A DNA stretch of 36,349 bases from CAYJSJ01 sp964373065 (GTDB taxonomy: Bacteria > Patescibacteriota > Gracilibacteria > Peribacterales > Peribacteraceae): positions 1 through 36,349 of the forward strand of contig CAYJSJ010000011.1 of the NCBI GenBank assembly GCA_964373065.1. Reading direction: 5' to 3'. The notes beneath the pieces are model-generated. The model had not been told where the DNA came from and did not search any database. It saw nothing but the letters and a program-made list of their open reading frames with translations. Numbering within the stretch: position 1 is the first letter of the stretch; each line of letters starts with the position of its first letter. The translations under genes and the position numbers were made by a program. This document shows positions 21,800 through 31,100 of the stretch, one piece after another.

Positions 21800-24583
21800 A
21801 TGCAATGGAATACACTCAAAAGTCACATCCGGCATATTTCCGTGGAGGATCAAGAGCGGATCCGGAAAGCATTTGAACTGGGTAAACATGCTCACGAAGG
21901 GCAGACACGCAAATCGGGTGAGCCGTACTTCACGCACCCCATAGCTGTCGCGCGCATGCTGGCGGACCTGCACGCCGACGCAGATTCGCTGATTGCCGCT
22001 CTTCTGCATGATACGGTCGAAGATACGAACCTTACGCTTACCGAGATTGACACACTCTTCGATGGCGATGTTTCGTCGCTTATCGACGGCGTGACGAAGC
22101 TGGCACCGGAGGATTTTGCCGAGCACCCGTCGCTCGACGAGCAAATAGAAACACTGCGCAAGATGTTCACTCTTCTGCAAAAAGACGTGCGTGTCATGGT
22201 CATCAAACTCGTCGATCGTTTGCACAATATGCAAACGATTGAGCATTTACCTCCCGATCGCCAAAAAGCGTTGGCCAAAGAAACCTTGGATGTCTACGTA
22301 AAAATAGCAGATCGATTAAGCATGCAGGATCTGCGCGATGAAATGGAGGGACTATGCTCTGCAGTGCTGGAGCCCGACGTCCATGTGATGCTTCAAAAAC
22401 AGCTGGAACGTAATGAGCAAAAAAGGGTCAAAGCGATCGCGGACATCAGGAGTGTGTTTACGAAGCAAGAACAAACAACTGATGTAAAAACTAAGATTCT
22501 CACCGAGAGAAAATCCTGGCGAAAGCTGCAATTACAGCTGAACGCCGGCGACAATGTGGCAACAGGCATCTCCACAGTCACTGCGGTGTTTGTCTGCAAA
22601 GAGCAGAATGATTGTTATGAAGTCCTCGGTGCCCTCCACGCGCACTGGCCGAGAGAAACATTGTCATTCCAGGACTTCATCAATGCTCCCATGATCAACG
22701 GTTACCGCGGTCTTCACACGACTATTATTCTGACTGACGGCACGCGCGTACGGTGTAAAATTCGAACTGAGGAGATGCACACGTATGCACGGATGGGTGT
22801 CGCAACACTGTGTTTCGATTCGGAAGCAACGGGAGTGTTGGATTATCTTCTACCGTGGACGGAAAGGATTTCTCACTTGTCGCATGACACAGAAAAGAAG
22901 AGCCAGGAATTCTGGGAAAATCTAAAAAGTGACATTCTCGGTGAATCCATCGTCATGCACGGTCCGAATGATGAACAGATCCTCCTCCCGCAGGACGCGA
23001 CGGCACTGGATGGTGCCCTGTATCTGTATGGAAAAAAAGGGCTTCGCGTCAAAGAAATTCTCATCGATGGTGTTCCGGCGAAGCTGAGTGAAAAAATTCC
23101 GAATGCATCGTCGCTCTCAGCGAACTTTGCAATGAATACTCAAGCCAGTCTTGAGTGGCTTGATTGCGTGAAAACCGGCATTGCCACAGCACTCATTCGT
23201 GAAGAACTCTCTAAAGCACCTGATCTGATCAAACAGAAAACAGGAAGGGATCTCTTGGGGAAAGCAGTAGCCCATATTGCGCATATCGGTCTCGCTGAAA
23301 TGCACACGGATGAAATGCTGATGAAGTTGGGGAAGAATTTCGAACTAAAAAGTCTGGAAGAAACATACAGGCAAATCGCAGAGGGAAAACTTACCCCCGA
23401 CCAGGCAGCAACAGCGCTATTCCCGCAAAAAAAGGACGAACAACGTGCGAAAAGAATGCAGACTTGGACACTGAAGGTACGCTATCCCCTCCACCTTTCC
23501 AAACAAATCTCGCCAATCATTCAATCACGACTGTCGGACATTTTTCATTTCAAAAAGCGAGACACAGTAGCGTTCGTGAAAGTGAGATATCATCTCACAC
23601 GTCACGAGATGGAAATGATGAGTACGCAACTGTCGACGTTGCTTCCTGAGAGCGATTGGTCGTTTAGGAATGTCCGAAGAGACTTCCTCCTGACTACCTC
23701 TATTATCACGCTGGTCACTCTTTGGGGTCTTGATCCTGTTTTTGCCCGCCTACTGCTGCAAACTGGTATTACCCCCGTAGATCTGACTCTCATTCGCTTC
23801 CTTACGTTTTTTGCGATAGCAACAGTGTTTTACCTGCTCTATACGCAACTGTCATCGACAAAATTCAAACCCATCCACCCATTCAAACCCTCGTTAATTG
23901 CCTCTGGTATAGCACTCTTTGTCACTGCAGCGTTTTCCTATCTCACACTGACTGAACTCTCCGCAACCGGTTACATCATCTTCATCATCGGTGCACTAGT
24001 GTTCGGCAGCGTTGCAGCGGATATTCGACGCAGAAAGGCAACCATATACAATTGCATTTCACTCCTCCTTCTTCTGGCCGCAGGTGTGATGACCTTCACC
24101 GCAGAACATGCCACACCGAAAATTCTGGCCTATGCTTCATTGAGCGCAATCGGATTTTTCGTGTATTCATTGGCAAGCAACAGATATCAGAGAGAAGTGG
24201 AGCAAATCCAAGCGCGATATCCGGCATATTTATTCTGGCTGGCTGTCATCATTCTCCCGCTGGCCTTTGCTCTCGTCCCCCTGACCCATATTCATGAATT
24301 GTCTCCCAGCGCAATCGCGAGTTCCGTTCTCTTCGTAACGGTTTTCTCCATCGTTCCTTACGGTATTTACTTTGAATGTATGAGACGCATGGATGTGCAT
24401 GCACTTATCAAACCGCTGCCACTTGTCTGCATTGGGACACTTCTCGGTGATCTTCTGATCCATCGGTCGTACGGAGTCCTCTCAGCAGCGCCGTTCCTCA
24501 TCATGAGCGTCATACTCTTTTCGAGCCAGTACTACTGGAAGAACAAAACGCCAGTATTCTTCCATCTTCCTAAGTACCCTTGA
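21800..24583 (+). CDS. RelA/SpoT homologue fused to EamA/DMT-like membrane domain
   Basis: A 927-aa protein. Residues 25-180: HD (p)ppGpp hydrolase with all metal and catalytic residues, H46, H70-D71, E74-D75 (LLHDTVEDT) and D139 (KLVDRLHNM). Residues 225-335: RelA/SpoT synthetase fold, recognisable by NGYRGLHTT and KIRTEEMHTYARMG. However, the usual RxKxxxS loop is not clear, the acidic residue of the DxxAxR strand is missing (GISTVTAVFV), and the catalytic Glu/Gln of ExQIRT are Arg318 and Lys320, so synthesis is probably lost. Residues 380-450: TGS-like. Residues 555-620: ACT-like. Residues 627-910: about ten hydrophobic helices in the order of EamA/DMT transporters (LWGLDPVFAR; LTLIRF). 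The frame is uninterrupted. It is likely a membrane-tethered alarmone hydrolase; the function of the transporter-like part is unknown. Confidence 0.85.
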   Translation: MQWNTLKSHIRHISVEDQERIRKAFELGKHAHEGQTRKSGEPYFTHPIAVARMLADLHADADSLIAALLHDTVEDTNLTLTEIDTLFDGDVSSLIDGVTKLAPEDFAEHPSLDEQIETLRKMFTLLQKDVRVMVIKLVDRLHNMQTIEHLPPDRQKALAKETLDVYVKIADRLSMQDLRDEMEGLCSAVLEPDVHVMLQKQLERNEQKRVKAIADIRSVFTKQEQTTDVKTKILTERKSWRKLQLQLNAGDNVATGISTVTAVFVCKEQNDCYEVLGALHAHWPRETLSFQDFINAPMINGYRGLHTTIILTDGTRVRCKIRTEEMHTYARMGVATLCFDSEATGVLDYLLPWTERISHLSHDTEKKSQEFWENLKSDILGESIVMHGPNDEQILLPQDATALDGALYLYGKKGLRVKEILIDGVPAKLSEKIPNASSLSANFAMNTQASLEWLDCVKTGIATALIREELSKAPDLIKQKTGRDLLGKAVAHIAHIGLAEMHTDEMLMKLGKNFELKSLEETYRQIAEGKLTPDQAATALFPQKKDEQRAKRMQTWTLKVRYPLHLSKQISPIIQSRLSDIFHFKKRDTVAFVKVRYHLTRHEMEMMSTQLSTLLPESDWSFRNVRRDFLLTTSIITLVTLWGLDPVFARLLLQTGITPVDLTLIRFLTFFAIATVFYLLYTQLSSTKFKPIHPFKPSLIASGIALFVTAAFSYLTLTELSATGYIIFIIGALVFGSVAADIRRRKATIYNCISLLLLLAAGVMTFTAEHATPKILAYASLSAIGFFVYSLASNRYQREVEQIQARYPAYLFWLAVIILPLAFALVPLTHIHELSPSAIASSVLFVTVFSIVPYGIYFECMRRMDVHALIKPLPLVCIGTLLGDLLIHRSYGVLSAAPFLIMSVILFSSQYYWKNKTPVFFHLPKYP

Positions 24584-25733
24584 GTTCCGCGACCTTTCTA
24601 AACCATGTCACGATGATCTTGTACCCTCTCTCAACATCATGGATACGCTTGTTTAAGGTGCAATAGGTCTGAAATGACGTAACGAGTCTCTCGTCTTGAA
24701 ATTGATTGAATACAACATCGCTTCTATCGTTAAAAATAGGCGGAACATGGAGATCACGCTGAAAATACACTTCCTCTCCATCGGGAGTAATGTACCCATC
24801 CACACTGGCAATATCTGCTGCAATATATCGAATGGGATAGTTGCGACGTGTAGGATTCGCTTGATTGGCAATGGCATCGAGTGCGTCACTCAAAGCAGCC
24901 GGAGCTAAAGCCAATCCTGCCATGTCTTTAAAGCAAACGATATCTTCAACCAAAGCGACCTCATGGGGTCGTACTGTGTTCACCCATTCGCGATTCGATG
25001 GCGGATCGTCATTCTTATTTGGCATTTCCATGACAAATACTGCGCTTCTGACCGGAGCAGGGAGATGTATATGACAATCCGCACACCAAGTACCGCGATC
25101 ATGAAGATATTTCGGTTCAACGTTGCTATCGGGATGCCTACCTCCGGTCTCTACGATGATAAAGCGCGGGGAATAACCTCCACTGTCGGCGTACTCATAA
25201 TGCCGAAGAAGGCGGTCATTGATATCTCTTGACTTTTGTTCACTGGGCAAATCCATGCCGTACTCAAGAAGAAAGAAGCCGTTTGCTCTCCAATCCTTCT
25301 TCTTAACATTTAGCATATTCTTCCATTCCTGTTTTTTCTCGATCTGATTGCGCATGCCCTCCGCAATCCTCAGGAATTCCCCTGTTATCACACGGTCATT
25401 GTGACGTTTCATCAAACGCTTCGCACAGAGCAATATCTGACGTTTATGGTTTTTTGTTTTCTGCCCAGTACGCGTGAGAATTCTGGAATAGATTTTTCCT
25501 TCAAATACCTTTCTAAACTCCACCCTTGCCCCCTGTTTCACACGATTGAGCAACTCCTTCGCCTGCTTATCTTCTGTCCACATTTTCACCGTCAACTCTT
25601 GCAAAGCCAGATCGTCGGGGTCCACTCCTTTTGTGGAATCAACGCTTTCAGTGAGGAGGAGTTCTTCCACGATCCGCACGAGTTCTTCTCCGTCCGGTTC
25701 ACCTGCGGAACCTTCGATGTGCGTGTCAACCAT
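24570..25733 (-). CDS. Hypothetical protein with Cys/His motif
   Basis: From the ATG ending at 25733 this gives 387 aa; a longer version from 25769 is possible. It is soluble, with an acidic N-terminus, a basic helical middle (about 70-165), and a C-terminal half containing YLHDRGTWCADCHIHLPAPV, whose C-x2-C-x-H pattern could bind zinc or be redox-active. I recognise no family. The 3' end overlaps the last 14 nt of the Rel-EamA gene on the opposite strand. It is the last of three minus-strand genes (peptidase, hypothetical, this one) with gaps under 100 nt, so an operon is plausible. Confidence 0.6.
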   Translation of the reverse strand: MVDTHIEGSAGEPDGEELVRIVEELLLTESVDSTKGVDPDDLALQELTVKMWTEDKQAKELLNRVKQGARVEFRKVFEGKIYSRILTRTGQKTKNHKRQILLCAKRLMKRHNDRVITGEFLRIAEGMRNQIEKKQEWKNMLNVKKKDWRANGFFLLEYGMDLPSEQKSRDINDRLLRHYEYADSGGYSPRFIIVETGGRHPDSNVEPKYLHDRGTWCADCHIHLPAPVRSAVFVMEMPNKNDDPPSNREWVNTVRPHEVALVEDIVCFKDMAGLALAPAALSDALDAIANQANPTRRNYPIRYIAADIASVDGYITPDGEEVYFQRDLHVPPIFNDRSDVVFNQFQDERLVTSFQTYCTLNKRIHDVERGYKIIVTWFRKVAELKGT

Positions 25734-25816
25734 AGTAGTGCGGGCGTAACTCCATATAAAATGCCCCAAAATGGGAAAGTCATGTTACCAAACACTCACT
25801 GCGAAGGCAACAATAT

Positions 25817-26619
25817 TCATGTAGTTTGCCCGTTGTTTCCCCGTTCCCCCAAAATACTGCGGGTTGCCTCTTGCTCTTGATGATGCTTTTGCTTCGCCTG
25901 CGCGATGATACGTTGAAAATCCGTAAAAACCTCACTTCGCGTCCACGCACTTCCCCTTTGCTTGATAGGAGTAAGTACATAACGGGGAAAGAGNNNNNNN
26001 NNNNNNNNNNNNNNNNNNNNNNNNNNNNNNNNNNNNNNNNNNNNNNNNNNNNNNNNNNNNNNNNNNNNNNNNNNNNNNNNNNNNNNNNNNNNNGCGTCCA
26101 CGCACTTCCCCTTTGCTTGATAGGAGTAAGTACATAACGGGGAAAGAGAGAATCAGAAATCGCTCTTTGCGTGTACGGAGAAAGAGAAGCATCGCGCACT
26201 CCGCATGAATTCACCACGATACTCGAAGGAAGTTCACCCGTTTCACCCACTAAAAGAACGCTCTGAATAGCCCGCATGGCACATTGAATCGACAAAATGA
26301 CCTCCTGAACACGCTGAGCAATACGATCTTTCTGACTGGGTGCGTTCAGGGTCATGAGCGTAACCTCAGTCGCTATTCTCCCTACTATGACGTCCCGCAG
26401 TTTTGTATTGCTATCATCAGAAAACGCAGAAAGCAATGGTGCAATTGGCGATGCTTGCAAAGCACTTTTCAAAGATTCCTCTACTTCAAGTGCCGCTACG
26501 CACAATTGTCTATTGTCTATTTCCGAACTACCCGCGTTGGCATCCGTATGACGAGCCAGCCTAGACTCAAAAGAATTTGAATCGCCTTGGTCAGCCGAGT
26601 GCGGTTGAACTATCGACAT
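25817..26619 (-). CDS. Hypothetical protein spanning the second scaffold gap
   Basis: The gene is interrupted by 100 N between identical 55-bp flanks. Collapsing one flank and the N removes 155 nt and joins two frames cleanly: MSIVQPHSADQGDSNSFESR... through LFPRYVLTPIKQRGSAWT and on to RSEVFTDFQRIIAQAKQKHH, ending RGNNGQTT at 25817. The result is 215 aa from the ATG ending at 26619 (232 from a TTG at 26670). A reading straight through the N gives a false longer C-terminus. The protein is helical and soluble, with no domain I recognise. TAGAGT lies 7 nt before this ATG on minus. Confidence 0.6.
25939..26148. other. Scaffold gap (100 N) between identical 55-bp flanks
   Basis: Positions 25939-25993 and 26094-26148 are the same 55 bases around exactly 100 N (25994-26093), the same arrangement as at 2556-2765. 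It is almost certainly an unmerged contig overlap. It changes the reading frame of the gene it interrupts. Confidence 0.92.
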
Positions 26620-26709
26620 ATAAAAAAACTCTATGTCGCTTATTTTATGTAGAGCATCACTAATAGTCAAAGAAATGCACGACTTTCTGGAGAGGAACGA
26701 TCCACAGAA

Positions 26710-28116
26710 TCAAACGACATATTGCCGGTAGCCTTCTTCATGTTCTATAAGCATGCGGATTACAGTGCGCACGCGCGCGGCATCTCGCCACGAAACCCAC
26801 TCCTCCGGACTATGTGCATGATTTCCGATGATGGGAATATTGACTACACCTTTGTTCGTTCCCACAAACGTACCGCCCGACGTGCGCTTAAGAAGTTCAG
26901 CAAAATATAAGCACTCATCCGAGGCTGACCACGCACCTGCAGGAACAGGCTCTGCTCCGGAGACATCCCGCATGATGTTTTTTGCGATTTTTACGGCAGT
27001 ATTCTCCTCCGGCATTTCATACGGTTCATACGATGTTTTTCTTGGATCCCTCTTTAGGCTGTGTTGAATATTCCATCGTGCCCATTCTCCCTTTGCTGCA
27101 ATAGCTTCAAAAATGCGTTTCTGTTCCTCCAGTGCGGATTCCAACGTAGAAGGCGGAACCAATCGTTGTGATATTTTAAACGTCACGCTTCGATTTTGGG
27201 TATCGCCTTCGGGCTCATCGGAACGCACATCGCGCGTCTCAAACTTCTCCTCTATAAGGAGAGGATGTGTCTTTTTTGGTGGCTTCCCAAACCCTACATC
27301 TTTATAAAATGAGTGACGTAAGAGGTACTTTGCCTCGTTCTCGGCTTCGGTGGCACACGGCGTTTCGGGATTTGCTCCGTGTCCTTTATTCATTACGTCA
27401 ATGCTTCCGATCATTTTCAGCCTCCCTCTTCTGGCCGTAATGTATCGCATTGCTCTGTCATCGGGTGCCGGACGCCGCGTAAGTTCCCCTATCTCCGAAG
27501 AAAGAACGAGATCCACGCGCTTCCACCCTTCCCACCCCTCCCATCCCTCCTCAGGTTTCGGGAACAATTTTCTGGCACCGAGTGAGTTTCTCTCTTCATC
27601 AACGGTAAACACCCAATATACCTGCATTCCTTCGGGTACATCGAACTCCGCTGCACCAGCAATGCTGTTGAGTATGGCAGCACCCATATCCCACGTTTTT
27701 CTCCCACGCTTTCGATCTGCGTCAAATTCATCATTTTTAAGCTGTAACAACTCCTTGGAGATTGCACCAAACGAGTCGACATGCGCCGGAATCATGATGG
27801 TGCATTTCGCTTCGTCTCCACTCCCCTTTCCCAAAATGAGGTTATGTCTTCCATGTTCATCACCCAGGTGAAATCTTTCTACGCTCACCTGAGACATCTG
27901 ATAGGAGATAGACTGGTCCACCTCCTGTTCGGTCAAACCGCCCATGGCAGTGAGACGAATGCGGATTGCATCACGTCGTTTAGAACGTCGTTCCAGAAAT
28001 AACTCCTCAATCAAATCCATCACTTTTTTCTGCCCATCGGGAGTGGAAGATTCTTGCGCAATCAGACGACGAAACTGGTCTTCATCGAAGTCATTGAAAG
28101 GGACAATTTCAGGCAT
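26710..28116 (-). CDS. M20-like zinc metallopeptidase
   Basis: 468 aa from the ATG ending at 28116 (MPEIVPFNDFDEDQFRRLIA). M20-type motifs appear in order: IPAHVDSFGA (H and D of the first metal site plus the catalytic D two residues on), KTWDMGAAIL (bridging Asp), FTVDEERNSLGAR (catalytic Glu-Glu position, here DEE), LSSEIGE, and GNHAHSPEEWVSW near the C-terminus (final His). It is cytoplasmic by sequence. Known relatives are aminopeptidases, dipeptidases or deacylases; the substrate is unknown. A GWEGWEGW repeat, encoded by a short tandem repeat, lies after the DEE motif. The start is fixed by a good promoter (TTTACA, 17 bp, TATCTT) 9 nt upstream. It leads a probable three-gene unit. Confidence 0.82.
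   Translation of the reverse strand: MPEIVPFNDFDEDQFRRLIAQESSTPDGQKKVMDLIEELFLERRSKRRDAIRIRLTAMGGLTEQEVDQSISYQMSQVSVERFHLGDEHGRHNLILGKGSGDEAKCTIMIPAHVDSFGAISKELLQLKNDEFDADRKRGRKTWDMGAAILNSIAGAAEFDVPEGMQVYWVFTVDEERNSLGARKLFPKPEEGWEGWEGWKRVDLVLSSEIGELTRRPAPDDRAMRYITARRGRLKMIGSIDVMNKGHGANPETPCATEAENEAKYLLRHSFYKDVGFGKPPKKTHPLLIEEKFETRDVRSDEPEGDTQNRSVTFKISQRLVPPSTLESALEEQKRIFEAIAAKGEWARWNIQHSLKRDPRKTSYEPYEMPEENTAVKIAKNIMRDVSGAEPVPAGAWSASDECLYFAELLKRTSGGTFVGTNKGVVNIPIIGNHAHSPEEWVSWRDAARVRTVIRMLIEHEEGYRQYVV
27523..27550. repeat. Short CCC(A/T)-rich tandem repeat inside the peptidase gene
   Basis: Nine-base-like units (TTCCCACCC, CTCCCATCC) encode GWEGWEGW on minus in frame within the M20 gene. Confidence 0.6.
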
Positions 28117-28125
28117 AGAGGATGA

Positions 28126-28154
28126 AAGATACAAGGCTTCGGAATTGATGTAAA
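28126..28154 (-). promoter_or_regulatory. Promoter of the M20-like peptidase gene
   Basis: On minus, TTTACA (28149-28154), a 17-bp spacer and TATCTT (28126-28131) precede the ATG at 28116 by 9 nt. It overlaps the divergent ileS promoter region. Confidence 0.65.
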
Positions 28155-28170
28155 GATGCAAGAATTCCCC

Positions 28171-28176
28171 TACACT
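28171..28176 (+). promoter_or_regulatory. -10 box (TACACT) of ileS
   Basis: TACACT ends 8 nt before the ileS ATG. TTGATG at 28145-28150 is a possible -35, but the 20-bp spacing is long. A leaderless transcript is predicted. No T-box leader fits in the 68-nt divergent gap. Confidence 0.5.
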
Positions 28177-28184
28177 ACCCTCGC

Positions 28185-31100
28185 ATGTTCGACCCCGTCG
28201 ACCCCAAGCAGCGGCTTTCCGATCTCGAAGAGGGTATATTGCAATACTGGCGGGAAGAGGACACGTTTAAGCGGTCGATACGGAAACGAGGGAAGGAGGT
28301 TGATGATGTGTTGGATAATCCGGAATTGAAGGTCAAAAGTTATAGGTCAAAAGTTATAGGTCAAAAGTCACAGGTCAGACCTTCGACCTTCGACCTTCGA
28401 CCTTCGACCTATTCCTTCTACGACGGCCCACCTTTCGCCACCGGCCTCCCGCACTACGGTCACCTGCTTGCAGGAACCATAAAAGACGTTATCCCCCGCT
28501 ACCAGACGATGCGCGGAAAATCCGTAGAGCGCCGCTTCGGGTGGGATTGCCACGGGCTGCCTATCGAAAACCTGATTGAGAAAGAGCATAATATCAAGGA
28601 TAAAATGCAGATCGACGCTATGGGTGTTGCCGCATTCAACGCACTCTGCCGCGGCTCCGTGCAACGCTACACAAAGGAATGGCGCGAAGTTGTGGAGCGT
28701 ATGGGGCGCTTCGTGGACATGGATTGGGACTATAAAACCATGGACCCGGAGTTCATGGAGTCGATCTGGTGGGTGTTTAGCGAGCTCCAGAAAAAGGGAT
28801 TGATCTACGAAGGATACAAGTCGATGCACGTCTGCCCGCGCTGCGTGACGCCGCTCAGTAACTTCGAAGTGACGCAAGGGTACAAGGAAGTGACCGACTG
28901 GTCGACGATTGCGACATTTCCGCTCACAGATGATCCGAAAACGATACTGCTGGCGTGGACAACCACGAGTTGGACGCTGCCGGGGAATCTTTTCTTGGCT
29001 CTTGGACCAAAGATCACATACGCGAAAGTGAGGGTGCCGGATGTCGATGCCACCTATGTCGTTGCCAAAGATCTGGTGGCCACGGTATTCAGGAATCAGG
29101 AATATGAAGTGATAGGAACTTTTAAAAGCAAAGATCTCGTCGGAAAGTTCTACGAGCCCCTCTTCCCCTACTTTGTAGAGAACTATAGAAAACATAGTTC
29201 GACTGGGCTCACCACAGGAAAAGCATTCCGCATCGTGCTTGGTGATTTCGTCGCAACGGATGAGGGAACAGGCATAGTGCACATCGCTCCCGGGTTTGGA
29301 ACGGACGACTATGAAATCGGCAAGCGCGAGAAGGTCGAGATCCTCAGTCACGTGCAGATGGATGGCACGTTCGTCAAAGAAGTGACGGATTTCGCCGGCA
29401 TGCATGTGAAACCCGCAGACGACCCGACCAAGACTGATAAGAAGATCTCAGAAACGCTGAAGAAGATGGGGAGGCTCTTTCATGCCGGATCCCATAAGCA
29501 TACCTACCCGCACTGCTGGCGGTGCGACTCCCCGCTCATCAACTACACAATGTCTTCGTGGTTTGTCGCCGTAGAGAAGTTCAAAGAGAAGATCTTAAAG
29601 GCAAACAGCGCGACGGAATGGGTGCCCGAGCACGTCCGCGACGGACGCTTCGGCAAGTGGTTGGAAAACGCACGCGACTGGTGCATCAGCCGCAACCGCT
29701 ACTGGGGAACGCCGCTGCCGATCTGGAGATCGGAAGAAATAGCAAATGGCAACATGCAAATGGCAAATGATATTGAAGTGATCGGATCGCGGGAGGAGTT
29801 GATGCAACACAAGTTGATTCGGTTTACGAAAGTGACTGCACTTCGGCATGCCGAAAGCGAAGGAAATCTCATCCCCATCTATCAAGGAAAACTCCCCGGA
29901 ACAGACCTCACAAAAAACGGCCGGTCACAAGCGAAAGAAGTCGCCGACTGGCTCGGAAAGGGAAACCTTCCCGTCAGTGTCATCTACTGCTCCCCGCTCG
30001 CACGGACCAAGCAGACCGCGGAGATCATCGCAAAGAAAACGGGAGCCACATTGATTGTGGATGAGCGGCTCCGCGAAGTCGATTTCGGAGAGTGGGAAGG
30101 GAAGGCCGTGGATTTCTCGGATCTGACATTTGTAAAGGAGCGTCGCAAGCACAAGCTGGATACCAGCAAACCCGAGAGCATCTACCACTTCGAAGGAATG
30201 GAATCATGGGACTCCGTGTTTGCCCGTGTTTCCGATTTTTTAAGCGATATTCTTCCACGGCACCGCAGCGAGCACATCGCAATCGTCACGCACGCAGACC
30301 CCATGGTGAATATCGAACATTTCTTTACGAAGGAAGACCCCGTGAAGCTCAGCCACAGGCCGTACCCGAGCAAAGCCGTGCCAAAGACGTATTTCTGGGA
30401 CCACAGTACGGAGGCGCAGCTCGATCTGCACAAGGAAACCGTCGATGACATCACGTGGCCGGGAGCGAAATCATCAACGAGCGTGGAACTCACGCTTGTA
30501 CGGCATGGGGAGACGGATCTCAATCGCAAACACCGCATCCAAGGACATGTCGATGAACCGTTAAACGATCTCGGACGATCACAGGCCGCGGAAACCGCCA
30601 AGAAACTAAAAAAGAAGTCCTTCGACGGCATCGTGTGTTCGGATCTTCCACGCGCACGGGAGACAGCGGATATTCTTTCCAAGGAATTGGGTGTGCCGGT
30701 TCTTGCCGAGTGGGAAGAGTTGCGTGAGCGCGATGTTGGTACATGGAGCATGCAGGAGGCATTGCCGCTTGCGCAAAAGAATCCGCTTCCCGATGGAATT
30801 ATCAATTTCGGCATGAACTACCGAACACCGGAGAACGGTGAAAGTTTGTCTAAACTTTTGAAAAGAATGGAAAGTACATACGAAAGACTCATAAAGGATT
30901 ATGCAGGGAAACGCATCATCGTTGTCGCACATAGCGGCAGCTTGCAGGCGTTGATTGTCTCGCACAAAAACATGAGTTACACGGAAGCGATCAGCCTAGA
31001 TATTCCCAATGCTGATGTGATCACGTTCCACGCATCACCGCTCTGCAAACGTATCCCCGAAGTCCTCGATTGCTGGTTTGAAAGCGGTTCCATGCCCTAC

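Noticed and set aside
28117..28184. T-box leader for ileS
   Set aside because: Only 68 nt between divergent start codons and a -10 box 8 nt before the ATG leave no space for a T-box.
28368..29405. 345-codon open frame on minus inside ileS
   Set aside because: Antisense shadow of conserved IleS sequence.
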